DNA of 64,000 nucleotides, taken from the NCBI GenBank assembly GCA_040002435.1, contig JBDUEM010000005.1, forward strand, positions 8,453-72,452, written 5' to 3'. The translations under genes and the position numbers were made by a program. Shown here piece by piece: positions 55,681 through 64,000 of this stretch (within the stretch, counting starts at the first letter, position 1; each line of letters opens with the position of its first letter). Under the pieces are notes generated by a model. It saw only the letters and a program-made list of their open reading frames with translations. It had not been told where the DNA came from and made no database searches. This DNA is from JANXXV01 sp040002435 (GTDB lineage Bacteria > Acidobacteriota > Terriglobia > Bryobacterales > Bryobacteraceae).

Positions 55681-58674
55681 TTAGAACGTTCTCCCGATCG
55701 AAAAACGGAAGGTGCTCTTCTTCTCGAAGAACGGAGACGGGGTTCCGTAAATGCCTACTGCCTGCCGGAAAGTAGCGGCATTTGGAAAGATGGATCGATC
55801 GGCGACGATAGGCGCCTGCAGATACTGATCGACCCGCGTCGGGTTGTAAGCCCAATAGAGCCGGAATGGCGCATTCACCACTGGCATCATCACCTGCAAT
55901 TCCAGACCGGTTGAGGAGCGGATCTTGGCAGTACCAGGCGAGACATAAGCCTGGCCGCTAAAATTCGCTTGCGGGAATTCCCCATTCAGTTCAGCCAGCC
56001 TGCCCGGGTTCAGGGCAAGCTGTGCGGGCCTGGAAATCTTGTTCACGCCCACATCGAAGAACGCAGCCAGGATGACGGGGCCAAAGATCGGGATCCGATA
56101 TTCGAAGTTGCCGACGCCCTGGGTGTCGCCTCCCGGAAAGGTAAGCTGGTAGATCGGAATGGTTTGCGTAACCGCAGTGGAAGTAACCACACCGTCCACT
56201 ACGATTTTCTGCATGCGCGGCGTGCCGTCGTTATTCAGCACGTTCACCTGCGCGGAACTCGGAATATAGGCAATGGGACTGATTCCCCAGATTTCAAATC
56301 CGCGGATATCGTTTTCGCCGCCCATGTAGAAGCGATTAAACGGCGGAGCCACCTTGCCGCCATACCCAGTCAGGAAGCGGCCCAGTCCGTGCATACCGAT
56401 CACATGGCCGGGCTTGAATCCCTTGCGGAAGTACTTCAGGTCGATGGTCGGCTCAATCATGTTCACGTTGCCGCCCAAGGCGCTGCCTGCGAAGGTCGCC
56501 GAGATGAAGATGGATTTTCCGGCCGTGGGGGTAATCGGATGGTTCACCGTGTTGTAGCTGAACGATGGCACCACTTTGCTGGTCTTGATCCCGCTGAGTG
56601 AGTTCGGGCCGCCGATTCCCTGGAAGTTAATGAACTGGAAGTATTGCTGTGAAGCCGTGGATAGCGTAGTGATGTTCGATACGTCGTATCCGTAGGTCAT
56701 CCCAAGGCGCGCGAAGCTCAGCTTTTTCATCGGATAGCTGACGTAGGTAGTGAAACCGTAGCCGTTGGAAACGTAATTCAGCAGATTGTCTTTGCCGAGC
56801 GCGTTAAACAAGGGGATCAGGTTCCGGCCCGATGTGAGCGACACTTCCCTGCCTTGATCGTAGTTGAAGCGGTTGGTATAGACCGTGAAGCCGCTCTGCA
56901 TCGGCTTGTCAAAGAGATAAGGCTCGGTGAAGCCGAAGGTCACGTTGCGAAGCCGGTCGCCCACTTGCGCATCCAGGCTCAACGTTTCGCCCAACCCCAG
57001 GAAGTTGTTGGTGGAGTACTGGAAACCGATAAAGCTGCCGGCGATGCCCGAAACGCCGCCGTTCAGCTGAATGGAGTTCTTGCCGCGTTCCTTGACCTTC
57101 AGCGTCAGATCCACCGTATTAGTCTTCGGGTCGCGGCTGATAGTCGCCGCGTCTTCGGCCTTCAGCGCTTCAAAGTACCCCAACTGATTCAGCCGCAGTA
57201 TGCTGACTTCCCAAAGACGTGTGTTGTACATATCGCCTTCGTCGATCAGCAGTTCGCGCCGGATCACCTTGTCGCGTGTCGTTGTGTTGCCCGAGAAATC
57301 GATACGCCGTACGAAGAATTGCTTGCCTTCATCCACGTTAAAGGTGAGGTCGATCTTATCGGAGTTCGGGACCACATCCGGGCTGGGCTCCGGAACGAAA
57401 TCGATGTAGCCGAATTCGCCGTACAGCTTCCGCATATTCTCCATGCCTTTGCGCAACTTGGCGGTGGAAAAGATGTCTCCCTCCTGCATCTGGAACAGCG
57501 GCCGCATCAGCGTTTCCGGCGTGCGGAACAGCTTTACGCCTACAAAATTGATCTTGTTCAGGTGATATTGCCGGCCTTCTTCCAGGCTCAGAGCGATGTT
57601 GGCGCGCTTACCGGGCTTGTTCGGCTTGATAAGAGGGATGCTAAAACCCTTCCCGCCCACATCGACAATCTCAATCTTGGAATCCACTACCCGAGCCGTA
57701 AAGTATCCATGCTCCTGATAGAAGTTCCGCACCATGTCTTTATCCTGCTCAAGTTTGGTGGAATCGAAGCTCTTGGCGAACAACTCTTCTAAAAAGATCG
57801 AGTGCGGAACGCCGATGGGCTTCAAATTCTTCATGGCGCGGCGAATGTCCTTGTCCGTGAACACCGTGTTTCCTTCCACGGTAATCTTCCCGACCTTCAC
57901 CTTCGGCCCTTCATTCACCTTGAACACTACTTCGAGAGACGAGGGAGGAATCTGGCGAAGATCGGGCTCAACAGTGGCAAACTGACGCCCCCGCTCGGCC
58001 AGGTATTCCTTGAGGACATTGGCGGCGCGCTGAACTTTGTTGGGATCGTACTGCGATTCCACCGTCAGGCCGACCTTCCGCTCCTTGAACCGGTCCAGGA
58101 TTTCCGAGACCGTTACCGACTTGGCTCCATCATATTTAATGGAACGGACTACCCGGCGCTCGGTAACGATGTAGCGGATGATCCAACCGGCGGGACCGGG
58201 CTCCTTTTCCAGTTTGATGTCGTCAAAACGCCCCGTGTTCCAGAGCGCCATGAAATCCCTGTGCAGCGCCTCTTCGTCGTATTTGTCCCCCTTCTTGGTG
58301 AAGGTGAGCGCGCGCAAGGTTTCCTGCGGGACGCGCCGGGAACCGCGAAATTCGATCGAATCGATCACGTTGTCCGCTCCCGTAGCCGGTGTTGCGGGCT
58401 CGACAGCAGCGGCGGGTTTCTCAGGCTGGATCTGCCCTTTGGGAACTGCGGCTGGCGGCGGAGAAGCCGGTGGGGGCGTCTCCGGAGCTTTCCCGGTAGG
58501 CACCGATTCAAAAGGATTTGCCTTCTTCTCAGCAGGAGGCTGCTGCGTCTGGGAAGCTGGCTTCGGCTGGGCTGGGGGCTGCTGCGCGACCATTGTTGAA
58601 AGACCAACGGTGGTAAGGAGGCACAGAGCGCACACTGCGACGGTAGTCAGGCATTTGAGCCTGGAAAACATCAT
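55681..58674 (-). CDS. bamA: Outer-membrane protein assembly factor BamA
   Basis: 997 residues, longer than the approximately 800 of proteobacterial BamA because of a Pro/Ala-rich linker (about 30-95) after the signal peptide. Five POTRA-like units follow (about 100-520), for example 'VIDSIEFRGSRRVPQETLRA' and 'VKVGKITVEGNTVFTDKDIR'. The barrel has 'FYMGGENDIRGFEIWGISP', whose RGF is the conserved loop-6 motif, and ends in Phe (FSIGRTF), the recognition signal of outer-membrane barrels. It inserts outer-membrane proteins, including the TonB receptors found here. AGGAA precedes the ATG. The gene is followed by ompH, the common order. Confidence 0.95.
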   Translation of the reverse strand: MMFSRLKCLTTVAVCALCLLTTVGLSTMVAQQPPAQPKPASQTQQPPAEKKANPFESVPTGKAPETPPPASPPPAAVPKGQIQPEKPAAAVEPATPATGADNVIDSIEFRGSRRVPQETLRALTFTKKGDKYDEEALHRDFMALWNTGRFDDIKLEKEPGPAGWIIRYIVTERRVVRSIKYDGAKSVTVSEILDRFKERKVGLTVESQYDPNKVQRAANVLKEYLAERGRQFATVEPDLRQIPPSSLEVVFKVNEGPKVKVGKITVEGNTVFTDKDIRRAMKNLKPIGVPHSIFLEELFAKSFDSTKLEQDKDMVRNFYQEHGYFTARVVDSKIEIVDVGGKGFSIPLIKPNKPGKRANIALSLEEGRQYHLNKINFVGVKLFRTPETLMRPLFQMQEGDIFSTAKLRKGMENMRKLYGEFGYIDFVPEPSPDVVPNSDKIDLTFNVDEGKQFFVRRIDFSGNTTTRDKVIRRELLIDEGDMYNTRLWEVSILRLNQLGYFEALKAEDAATISRDPKTNTVDLTLKVKERGKNSIQLNGGVSGIAGSFIGFQYSTNNFLGLGETLSLDAQVGDRLRNVTFGFTEPYLFDKPMQSGFTVYTNRFNYDQGREVSLTSGRNLIPLFNALGKDNLLNYVSNGYGFTTYVSYPMKKLSFARLGMTYGYDVSNITTLSTASQQYFQFINFQGIGGPNSLSGIKTSKVVPSFSYNTVNHPITPTAGKSIFISATFAGSALGGNVNMIEPTIDLKYFRKGFKPGHVIGMHGLGRFLTGYGGKVAPPFNRFYMGGENDIRGFEIWGISPIAYIPSSAQVNVLNNDGTPRMQKIVVDGVVTSTAVTQTIPIYQLTFPGGDTQGVGNFEYRIPIFGPVILAAFFDVGVNKISRPAQLALNPGRLAELNGEFPQANFSGQAYVSPGTAKIRSSTGLELQVMMPVVNAPFRLYWAYNPTRVDQYLQAPIVADRSIFPNAATFRQAVGIYGTPSPFFEKKSTFRFSIGRTF

Positions 58675-58833
58675 GATGAAGAACTAGTTCCTTTCCACTC
58701 TGCGTCTTTCTCCAGACGTTCATCGGACCGGGCAGGTTTCATCCGACTCAAGATCTGTCTGAGGTTTAAAATCTATTTTAGCTGATACGGAACGAAGACG
58801 GTAATCGAGTGTTAAGGAGGTGGTTGAGCGGGC

Positions 58834-58869
58834 CCCGGAACAGGGTTTTATCACGCATCCTGTCCCGGG
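58834..58869 (-). terminator. Hairpin after the TIGR03437-type gene
   Basis: CCCGGAACAGG (58834-58844) and CCTGTCCCGGG (58859-58869) form an 11-bp stem with one mismatch that becomes a G-U pair on the minus strand. It lies 12 nt after the stop at 58882. No U-tract follows on that strand, so it may be a weak terminator or an mRNA 3' stabiliser. The rest of the 207-nt gap to bamA contains no gene. Confidence 0.45.
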
Positions 58870-58881
58870 TTAGCGGCTTTC

Positions 58882-61293
58882 TTATTCGATTGGCAGCAGA
58901 ACCGTGTTGCTGTCCTGGCCGTTGACTACGATCCGGATCTCCACGCTGGAGGCAGCAGGCAGATTCGAGGTGATACGGATCTTCGAGGACGAAACACCGA
59001 CGAATCCCGGCGCCGCCCCGCTGAATGTGGGCTGGAGCCGAAGAGCACCGGCGACTACCTCGGCATTATCCGCGAGCGGAACAATAGGAGTATCCTGTAC
59101 AGCAAACCCTTCAGGCACTCGTCTGGTATAAGGGCCAAAGCCGGTCCCGAGCAGCGTCACAATTTCGTTCCGGCGTGCTGGACTGTCTGGCATAATCACC
59201 GTCCCATCCTCATGAAGGGCCAGTGCATATAGTTTTCCGTCCACGGAGTTCGAATAGAGACCGGGCGCATTTCGAACCACGGACAGCGGCGCGGTGACGT
59301 CCGGGAATCCTTCGTTCTTAACGCGTAGGTTGTAGTCGCCCTCCACCAAATCGTCAGGCAGCTGGGCGTTGATCTGTTCCGGCGAAACATAGACGATCGG
59401 CAGAATGCGGTCGCCGAGCAGCAACACAACCCCGGCGATGGTCTGCGCCAGCGGATTCGCCGGACCAACCTCATACCGCGTCGCCAGGTTGGCGCCGTAA
59501 ATCGAGATGATGGAGCCCGCGGCGACTCCCTTGGCCGGCGTATCCCCCGCCGAATTCTTCACTCCGGCCGGCGCAATGAATGGAACGCGGTCCATCATGG
59601 CACGGATAATTCTGGGAACGGACAGGAAAACCGAACCGGCGCGTCCGGTTCCGTCCAGATCGCCTTCCCAGCGCCGGAACCTGTATCCCGGCTTCGACAC
59701 AACAGTTGCGATGACGGTGGTGTCGGCCGGGTAAAAGCCATCCGCCGAAGCGGGATCGAGCCGGATCTCGGCGCCGCCCTCAGGATCGGAAACAGCGGTC
59801 AGCTTGTTCGAGACACGGTAGTTCGCATTGACCGTCTGATAATCCTTGTTGAATGTGACGGTCCGGTCCGCACCGCCGCCATCCTGCCAAACCGTGAATT
59901 CGTAGCGGCTGACTTCGGAGAGCGGTATCGTCAGGGGCACCGAGAGAGTCGCCTTTCCACCGTTCGGACGATCTACCGAACAGGGTGTAACACATTCGAC
60001 ACCGTCCACTTTCACCTTCAGACCCGGAACCGTGCTCCCGATCACCGCTCGATTCAGCAACTCATAGTTGGCAGTCAACCGCATTCCACCGTTGGTGGCG
60101 GAACTGGAATCCACCACCACGTCCTGTGTGGCCGGGCCGCCGTTCGACCAGCCCTTGAACACGTACTTGCGGCCGGCTGCATCGAACTGTTCCGCCGGGG
60201 CGCTGACCGTGTATTTGGCCCCAATCGCCCATACGAAGTTATAGGAAGGCCAATTATCCCGGCCGTCTACCTTCAGCTTGAGTACCGTCGGCGTAGTCAC
60301 AAAACTGACCCGCGCTCCGGGCACGAATTTGGCGATGATCGTCTCCGGAATGTTCGTGACTTTGGCCGTATAAACAGTGTTCTGCCCTCCGCCGATGCTC
60401 CAGGAATCGAACACCAGCAGGTTGCCTGTGCTGTCCGTTTGCGGACTGGGCGCACTCAGGAGGTGCTGCGAATCCGTCGCAAAATCAAACTCGCCGAGGC
60501 ACAGCGAATCCTGGCTGGTGAAATGGACGAAAGGGACGAACGGCGGCTGCAATTCGGAGGTGATACAAGGCGTATAGGTGGGAGTTCTGGTCTCTGTCCG
60601 GTCGATTAGCAAATTCCGGCCCATCGGCGTCGTCAGAAACCTGACGCGCTTAGCGGGGGAAAACCTAGGTCCAAGTGTTACGGGTCCGTTGATCGTGTAC
60701 GTGCGCAGAAAAGCGTCCGTGGGTCCAAGGTTGGATGTCCAACCCTCAAAAATGTAACCCGGATAGGGGAATGCGTTTAGGGTTGTGCCGCCTTTCGCCC
60801 AGAACGTGGCGCTTCCCCAATAGCAAGTCCCACCAATCACCACCAGTCCGGCCCTGCCGGTTGGATCTGTCAGGTTTCCGGGCGCTTCGCCGCAGGGAGA
60901 AGGAGTCTGGGGATCCATAAGAACCAAGCGTACCTGGTAGGTTACGGAGTAGTTGGCCTTGTATTCAGTTACGTTCGGATCGGCGGTGACCGTCTGTGCG
61001 AAACCCGCGGAGCCTTGCAGCAGTCCGGCATCATCCGACCAACCGCCGAAGGCGTAAAGACTGGTCTTCGTATCGTCCAGCCAGGAGCCATCTTCCTGGT
61101 TAGGAATGTACAGCAACTCGTGCTTGGTGCCTTTGGGCCACAAAAAAATAGCCGCGGAACGGTACTGGACACCGTCAACGTAGAAGGCCACACCCTTGAG
61201 CGACGGCGTCACCTTAAAGCTGCTTACTTCTTGGCCGTGCACCAGACCGGCGCTAAGTACCGCAAATGCGAAAAGCGATGCCAGGCGATTCAT
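58882..61293 (-). CDS. Secreted InlB-type repeat protein with Solibacter C-terminal domain (TIGR03437)
   Basis: 803 residues from the ATG at 61293 (MNRLASLFAFAVLSAGLVHG, a signal peptide). Residues about 25-570 contain several divergent InlB B-repeat-like units with the pattern '..F.GW..G', such as 'YPGYIFEGWTSNLG', 'KYVFKGWSNGGPATQ' and 'PGYRFRRWEGDLDG'. The C-terminal 210 residues match the TIGR03437 domain: 'GSIISIYGANLATRYEVGPA', 'YVSPEQINAQLPDDLVEGDY' and 'RNEIVTLLGTGFGPYTRRV'. That domain is known mainly from Solibacter and relatives, where it ends many large secreted proteins; its role is unknown. It is the best lineage marker of the window. Probably a cell-surface or extracellular adhesion-type protein. 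Confidence 0.92.
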   Translation of the reverse strand: MNRLASLFAFAVLSAGLVHGQEVSSFKVTPSLKGVAFYVDGVQYRSAAIFLWPKGTKHELLYIPNQEDGSWLDDTKTSLYAFGGWSDDAGLLQGSAGFAQTVTADPNVTEYKANYSVTYQVRLVLMDPQTPSPCGEAPGNLTDPTGRAGLVVIGGTCYWGSATFWAKGGTTLNAFPYPGYIFEGWTSNLGPTDAFLRTYTINGPVTLGPRFSPAKRVRFLTTPMGRNLLIDRTETRTPTYTPCITSELQPPFVPFVHFTSQDSLCLGEFDFATDSQHLLSAPSPQTDSTGNLLVFDSWSIGGGQNTVYTAKVTNIPETIIAKFVPGARVSFVTTPTVLKLKVDGRDNWPSYNFVWAIGAKYTVSAPAEQFDAAGRKYVFKGWSNGGPATQDVVVDSSSATNGGMRLTANYELLNRAVIGSTVPGLKVKVDGVECVTPCSVDRPNGGKATLSVPLTIPLSEVSRYEFTVWQDGGGADRTVTFNKDYQTVNANYRVSNKLTAVSDPEGGAEIRLDPASADGFYPADTTVIATVVSKPGYRFRRWEGDLDGTGRAGSVFLSVPRIIRAMMDRVPFIAPAGVKNSAGDTPAKGVAAGSIISIYGANLATRYEVGPANPLAQTIAGVVLLLGDRILPIVYVSPEQINAQLPDDLVEGDYNLRVKNEGFPDVTAPLSVVRNAPGLYSNSVDGKLYALALHEDGTVIMPDSPARRNEIVTLLGTGFGPYTRRVPEGFAVQDTPIVPLADNAEVVAGALRLQPTFSGAAPGFVGVSSSKIRITSNLPAASSVEIRIVVNGQDSNTVLLPIE

Positions 61294-61407
61294 GCGTATG
61301 ATTCCAGTAAGTCGTTCATGGTTCAACCTAGGTAATCGTCAGGGCGCACCCCAACCTTTAGGAGACCTTGGTACTTTCTGGCTACAGGTTTCGATTTTCC
61401 ACGAGCA

Positions 61408-61611
61408 CTACTTGCCGCGCAGTCGAAACGCCAGGCCTGCCATCACCGTTACCGGATTAGCCGGTGTGGCATGAATCCGCCACAGCGGCTCCGGCCGGAC
61501 CAACGCGATTTGAAGCAATTCTGCGACATTCCCGCACAGTATTCCCGCGGCCACCATCGTCGGATCCTCGCCATCCCAGACGATAGGTAGAAATTCGTCG
61601 TGGAATGCCAC
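61408..61611 (-). CDS. Possible small protein in the gap upstream of the TIGR03437-type gene
   Basis: A GTG-started frame of 67 residues with sensible composition (FHDEFLPIVWDGEDPTMV, then 'GILCGNVAELLQIALVRPEP'). It has no Shine-Dalgarno site and no motif that I recognise. Two other minus-strand frames overlap it, so it may be chance. The rest of the 377-nt stretch 61294-61670 shows nothing beyond the expected promoter region. Confidence 0.3.
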   Translation of the reverse strand: MAFHDEFLPIVWDGEDPTMVAAGILCGNVAELLQIALVRPEPLWRIHATPANPVTVMAGLAFRLRGK

Positions 61612-61670
61612 GGGTTCGCCATGGGACGCACACTACCGGCAGATCGACAACACAGGGTTGCAAAGGACCC

Positions 61671-62588
61671 TCAGGATTTCGCGGAATGGTACCAGCGCAG
61701 CACGCGTAAAGCCCGCAGCGTGTTCCAGCGGCTGGGCTTTCCGGCGCTATCTTCCATCTCGAAGTGAACCTGGCCAGGATGCGGATTTTCGAGCGGCCAT
61801 CGTCCCTCGGCGTCGCGCTTGTTCTCCACCAGCTCGATAGCCTCAGCCATGCGTTCGTCGGGTCTAACGCCGGCTCGGCGCATATAGTCCAGACCCCACA
61901 ATACGTCGTAATGCCAGCGCGTCGGAAACGAAAACTGCGTCCAGGCAGACTGGATCACTTCTCCCGTTCTCAGCGACCGGATTAACCTGCGTTCCAGCAG
62001 GTACTCCTGTCCCCGCAGGCGTGCGTTCGTCACAGCGCTCTTGGTGCCTTTTGCCCTCTCGTACTCCAGCAATCCTTCGAGGACACAGATAGTCGAGTGA
62101 AATGACGACCGGCTGCTCGGCGGAGCATAACAGTTCCAGCCCCCGTCCGCCATTTGCTCGCCGAGCAGCCGGTCAACAAGACGATCACTTGGCTCGTCAA
62201 AGTACGCCCCAAGGGCCAGGGCCCTGCCGTTGATACAAGGTTCCACCTCCCCCTCGAAGAAGGGAGCATCGCCGAATTCCGGTCCCCACGTGCAATTGTC
62301 GCGAACGAGGCCGATGGCCTTACGCGCGGGCGCACTGGCCGGATCCAGACCAAAATCCCGCAACAGCATCAGGTTGTCAAAAGTGGCGATCCAGGTGTTA
62401 GGAAGGTAGGTCTCACCGCCCCATTTGCCATCCGGCGCCTGCATGTGGAGAAGCCGCGAACCCCAGCCCTCCCAGGCAACCCGCGACCGCTCGCGGACGA
62501 CGGCTTCGTCGGGCTCGTCCATCAGGTCGCGCAGGACTTGCCAGCGAATTGACGGATCGGATTTCAGCAGCCATTCGATGACGTTCAT
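61671..62588 (-). CDS. Squalene-cyclase/prenyltransferase-fold protein
   Basis: 305 residues, cytoplasmic. Helical-barrel repeats with Gln-Trp-like signatures are visible: 'MQAPDGKWGGETYLPNTW', 'EQMADGGWNCYAPPSSRSSF' and 'ENKRDAEGRWPLENPHPGQ'. These resemble the alpha/alpha-6 barrel of squalene cyclases and prenyltransferases. The catalytic DxDD of hopene cyclases is missing and the protein is less than half their length, so it is not a cyclase of that type. Similar short proteins are annotated as prenyltransferase/squalene-oxidase repeat proteins of unknown function. It stands alone and is divergent from the Spy-like gene. Confidence 0.75.
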   Translation of the reverse strand: MNVIEWLLKSDPSIRWQVLRDLMDEPDEAVVRERSRVAWEGWGSRLLHMQAPDGKWGGETYLPNTWIATFDNLMLLRDFGLDPASAPARKAIGLVRDNCTWGPEFGDAPFFEGEVEPCINGRALALGAYFDEPSDRLVDRLLGEQMADGGWNCYAPPSSRSSFHSTICVLEGLLEYERAKGTKSAVTNARLRGQEYLLERRLIRSLRTGEVIQSAWTQFSFPTRWHYDVLWGLDYMRRAGVRPDERMAEAIELVENKRDAEGRWPLENPHPGQVHFEMEDSAGKPSRWNTLRALRVLRWYHSAKS

Positions 62589-62660
62589 CTGGTTCTCTGC
62601 CGGTATCCTACCACTGGCTATTCCCTCACCACCGGACTTGGAAGCGGATAAACTGTGGAG

Positions 62661-63284
62661 ATGAAAAGTATCGGTCCGTCAGCCACGTTCCTGCTGTTTC
62701 TTGGTTGCTTTTCCAGTCCGGCACAGATCGTCATTCCAGGTCCTGCTCCCCTGCCCCCGTTCCAGCAGGTGAAAGCGTACCTCGCTTTGACTGATTCGCA
62801 AATGGCACAGATTGTCCTCAACCTGAACGATTACTCCAGGCTCGTGGCACAGCGCCAGCAGAGAATGTTTCAGGTGCAGTCGGAAATTCAAACGGAGACC
62901 GCGAAAAGCCCACTCGATCCCGCGGCGCTGGGAATCCGTTATGCCGAGATCGAGTCCATCTGCCGCAACGTGCGCGATGAAGCGGCGGCCACGCAGAATC
63001 GTAACCTCGGCGTGCTGACGGACGCGCAGAAAGTAAAGCTGAAAGCCCTCGACGACGCTTACAAATTATTCCCGGTCATCAGCGAGGCGCAAAATGCAGG
63101 CCTCCTGACGCCCCCGGGTCCCTACAGCCCCTATCAGCCGCAGTTTGCCGGCGCCTCCTTCCTTACACCGGTCATCAGTCCGGTTTTGCTTTCCGGTTGC
63201 CAGCAGACAGCTTTTCCGGGCTCGATCATCCCGGCCGGCCTCCTCGGCGGCGACTTCAGCGGCAGTGTTCCGCCTAACCCGTAA
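62661..63284 (+). CDS. Exported Spy/CpxP-like helical protein
   Basis: 207 residues from the ATG at 62661 (MKSIGPSATFLLFLGCFSSP, signal peptide). 'YLALTDSQMAQIVLNLNDYS' and 'LGVLTDAQKVKLKALDDAYK' are two LTxxQ-type motifs of the Spy/CpxP/heavy-metal-resistance family, with a helical hairpin between. The tail after residue 155 is Pro/Gly-rich and unstructured. Spy-like proteins act as periplasmic chaperones or metal sensors. It converges on the PspA gene with an 11-nt overlap of the two reading frames. A link to envelope stress, shared with PspA, is plausible. Confidence 0.75.
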   Translation: MKSIGPSATFLLFLGCFSSPAQIVIPGPAPLPPFQQVKAYLALTDSQMAQIVLNLNDYSRLVAQRQQRMFQVQSEIQTETAKSPLDPAALGIRYAEIESICRNVRDEAAATQNRNLGVLTDAQKVKLKALDDAYKLFPVISEAQNAGLLTPPGPYSPYQPQFAGASFLTPVISPVLLSGCQQTAFPGSIIPAGLLGGDFSGSVPPNP

Positions 63285-63939
63285 TCCCCTTCCGCGTTTT
63301 AATCTGCTGCAGCACCATTTCAATCTCATCGTCCTTGCCTAAGGCAAGCAAACGGTCGTTCAGCGAATCGCCCGCCAGTTCCGCCTTCGCGCCCGCGATC
63401 GCCTCCGTGCGCAATACCTTGTCCCGCATGCGGTCGAAGGTGGCTGCATGCGACGCGCCTCCCATCGCCGCGCGGGCGTCCGTAGCCTTTCCCAAAGCCC
63501 GCGCGCGGCGGTGCTGCGCAATCAGCAGATCGCTCTTGGCCTGCGCCTCGTTGAGTTTCAGTTCCAATTGATTCAGCGCGGTCTTGAGGTTCTCCACCTG
63601 CTGGCTCTGATCGTCCAGTTGCTGCAGAAAACCAGCCGCCATCTGCTTGTAGCTCAGGGAGCGGTCGATTGCCGGCCGTGCCAGGTCGTCCTGCTTCTTC
63701 TCCACCGCCAGTTCGGCCTTGCGAACCCACTCCGCGGCCGACGCTTCGTTTTCCTTCTGCTTCTTTGACAGCAGGTGCTGATCCGCGATGGCAATCGCCA
63801 CCTGCGTCTTCACCTGCATGAGCTGATTCTGCATATCCAGAATCACCTGCTTGATCATCTTCTCGGGATTCTCCGCCTTATCGATCAAGTCATTGAGATT
63901 TGCGCGAACTAATGTTGCCACCCTCTCTAGTAGTGCCAT
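63274..63939 (-). CDS. pspA: PspA/IM30 (Vipp1) family protein
   Basis: 221 residues from the ATG at 63939, with GAGGTG upstream; a GTG at 63948 overlaps that site and is less likely. 'RVATLVRANLNDLIDKAENP' is the N-terminal amphipathic membrane helix. Then comes the diagnostic 'PEKMIKQVILDMQNQLMQVK' and a long coiled coil to the C terminus. PspA/IM30 proteins form ESCRT-III-like assemblies that stabilise a damaged cytoplasmic membrane. The genes upstream are outside the window. No PspF or PspBC gene is visible. Confidence 0.92.
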   Translation of the reverse strand: MALLERVATLVRANLNDLIDKAENPEKMIKQVILDMQNQLMQVKTQVAIAIADQHLLSKKQKENEASAAEWVRKAELAVEKKQDDLARPAIDRSLSYKQMAAGFLQQLDDQSQQVENLKTALNQLELKLNEAQAKSDLLIAQHRRARALGKATDARAAMGGASHAATFDRMRDKVLRTEAIAGAKAELAGDSLNDRLLALGKDDEIEMVLQQIKTRKGITG

Positions 63940-63970
63940 GTTATTCACCTCTAAGTTTTCAGATCTGGTA

Positions 63971-63992
63971 GGGCGCGCCTTGCGGCGCGCCC
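63971..63992 (+). terminator. GC-rich perfect hairpin at the window edge
   Basis: GGGCGCGCC pairs perfectly with GGCGCGCCC around a TTGC loop, and on the plus strand CGTTCTTT follows. It lies in the region upstream of pspA. If it is a terminator it acts on the plus strand, where no gene precedes it, so it may be an intergenic repeat unit or serve a gene beyond the window. Confidence 0.4.
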
Positions 63993-64000
63993 CGTTCTTT

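Noticed and set aside
1..64000. Mobile elements, CRISPR arrays, prophage or integrase genes
   Set aside because: No transposase, integrase or phage motifs, no direct-repeat arrays and no terminal inverted repeats flanking cargo were seen on either strand.

Overview
The window looks like chromosomal DNA of a member of the Acidobacteriota, most likely the Bryobacterales ('Candidatus Solibacter'-like) group. The evidence is a secreted protein with the Solibacter-type C-terminal domain (TIGR03437 family, 58882-61293), two very large Oar-like TonB receptors with N-terminal carboxypeptidase-regulatory domains, the planctomycete/acidobacterial DUF1549-DUF1553 plus DUF1501 pair, many secreted beta-propellers and c-type haem proteins, and high GC coding sequence. 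I saw no rRNA, tRNA, CRISPR array, insertion sequence or prophage. Genus and species are not determinable by eye.

Layout. 1-6.7 kb: a truncated TPR protein converges on a minus-strand group of GH29 alpha-L-fucosidase (signal peptide out of frame), a heptahaem cytochrome-TPR protein and a CRTAC1-type FG-GAP/ASPIC-UnbV protein. 6.9-11.2 kb: DUF1549/DUF1553 cytochrome and DUF1501 pair. 11.2-18.7 kb: a minus-strand operon of Oar-like TonB receptor, CRTAC1 protein, TPR protein and a second heptahaem cytochrome-TPR protein. The last three overlap as ATGA, and a terminator-like hairpin separates them from the receptor. 19-24 kb: cytochrome-Vgb propeller, Tat-exported amidohydrolase and a dicytochrome-PQQ dehydrogenase. 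24-34 kb: five-PAS hybrid histidine kinase, MFS/enolase-superfamily pair, periplasmic cupin, arylsulfotransferase-like protein and universal stress protein. 34-43.3 kb: Zn-alcohol dehydrogenase, second Oar-like receptor, PHA-granule-region protein, and an Aas-type acyltransferase/acyl-ACP synthetase followed directly by a UMF1-type MFS. 43.4-48 kb: two hicBA toxin-antitoxin loci, each with an intact antitoxin and a broken toxin frame, flanking a cytochrome/YVTN pair and an ECF42 sigma factor with its DGPF/YCII partner. 48.3-55 kb: a second dicytochrome-PQQ dehydrogenase and a Hen1-Pnkp RNA-repair operon. 55-64 kb: Skp/OmpH and BamA, the TIGR03437 protein, a cyclase-fold protein, a Spy-like protein and PspA.

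How the genes fit together. The dominant theme is secreted oxidative metabolism: about 22 CxxCH motifs in seven genes, often fused to or beside beta-propellers, next to outer-membrane receptors and carbohydrate-related enzymes. The best candidate for an undescribed system is the repeated set of CRTAC1 protein, TPR protein and heptahaem-cytochrome-TPR protein. It occurs twice here with clearly paralogous members, once behind a TonB receptor and once behind a fucosidase. The idea that it links polymer uptake or degradation to periplasmic or surface electron transfer is inference; only gene order and motifs are seen directly.

Coordinates of starts were chosen from Shine-Dalgarno-like sites, signal peptides and ATGA overlaps. 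Domain names come from motif recognition, not from database searches.
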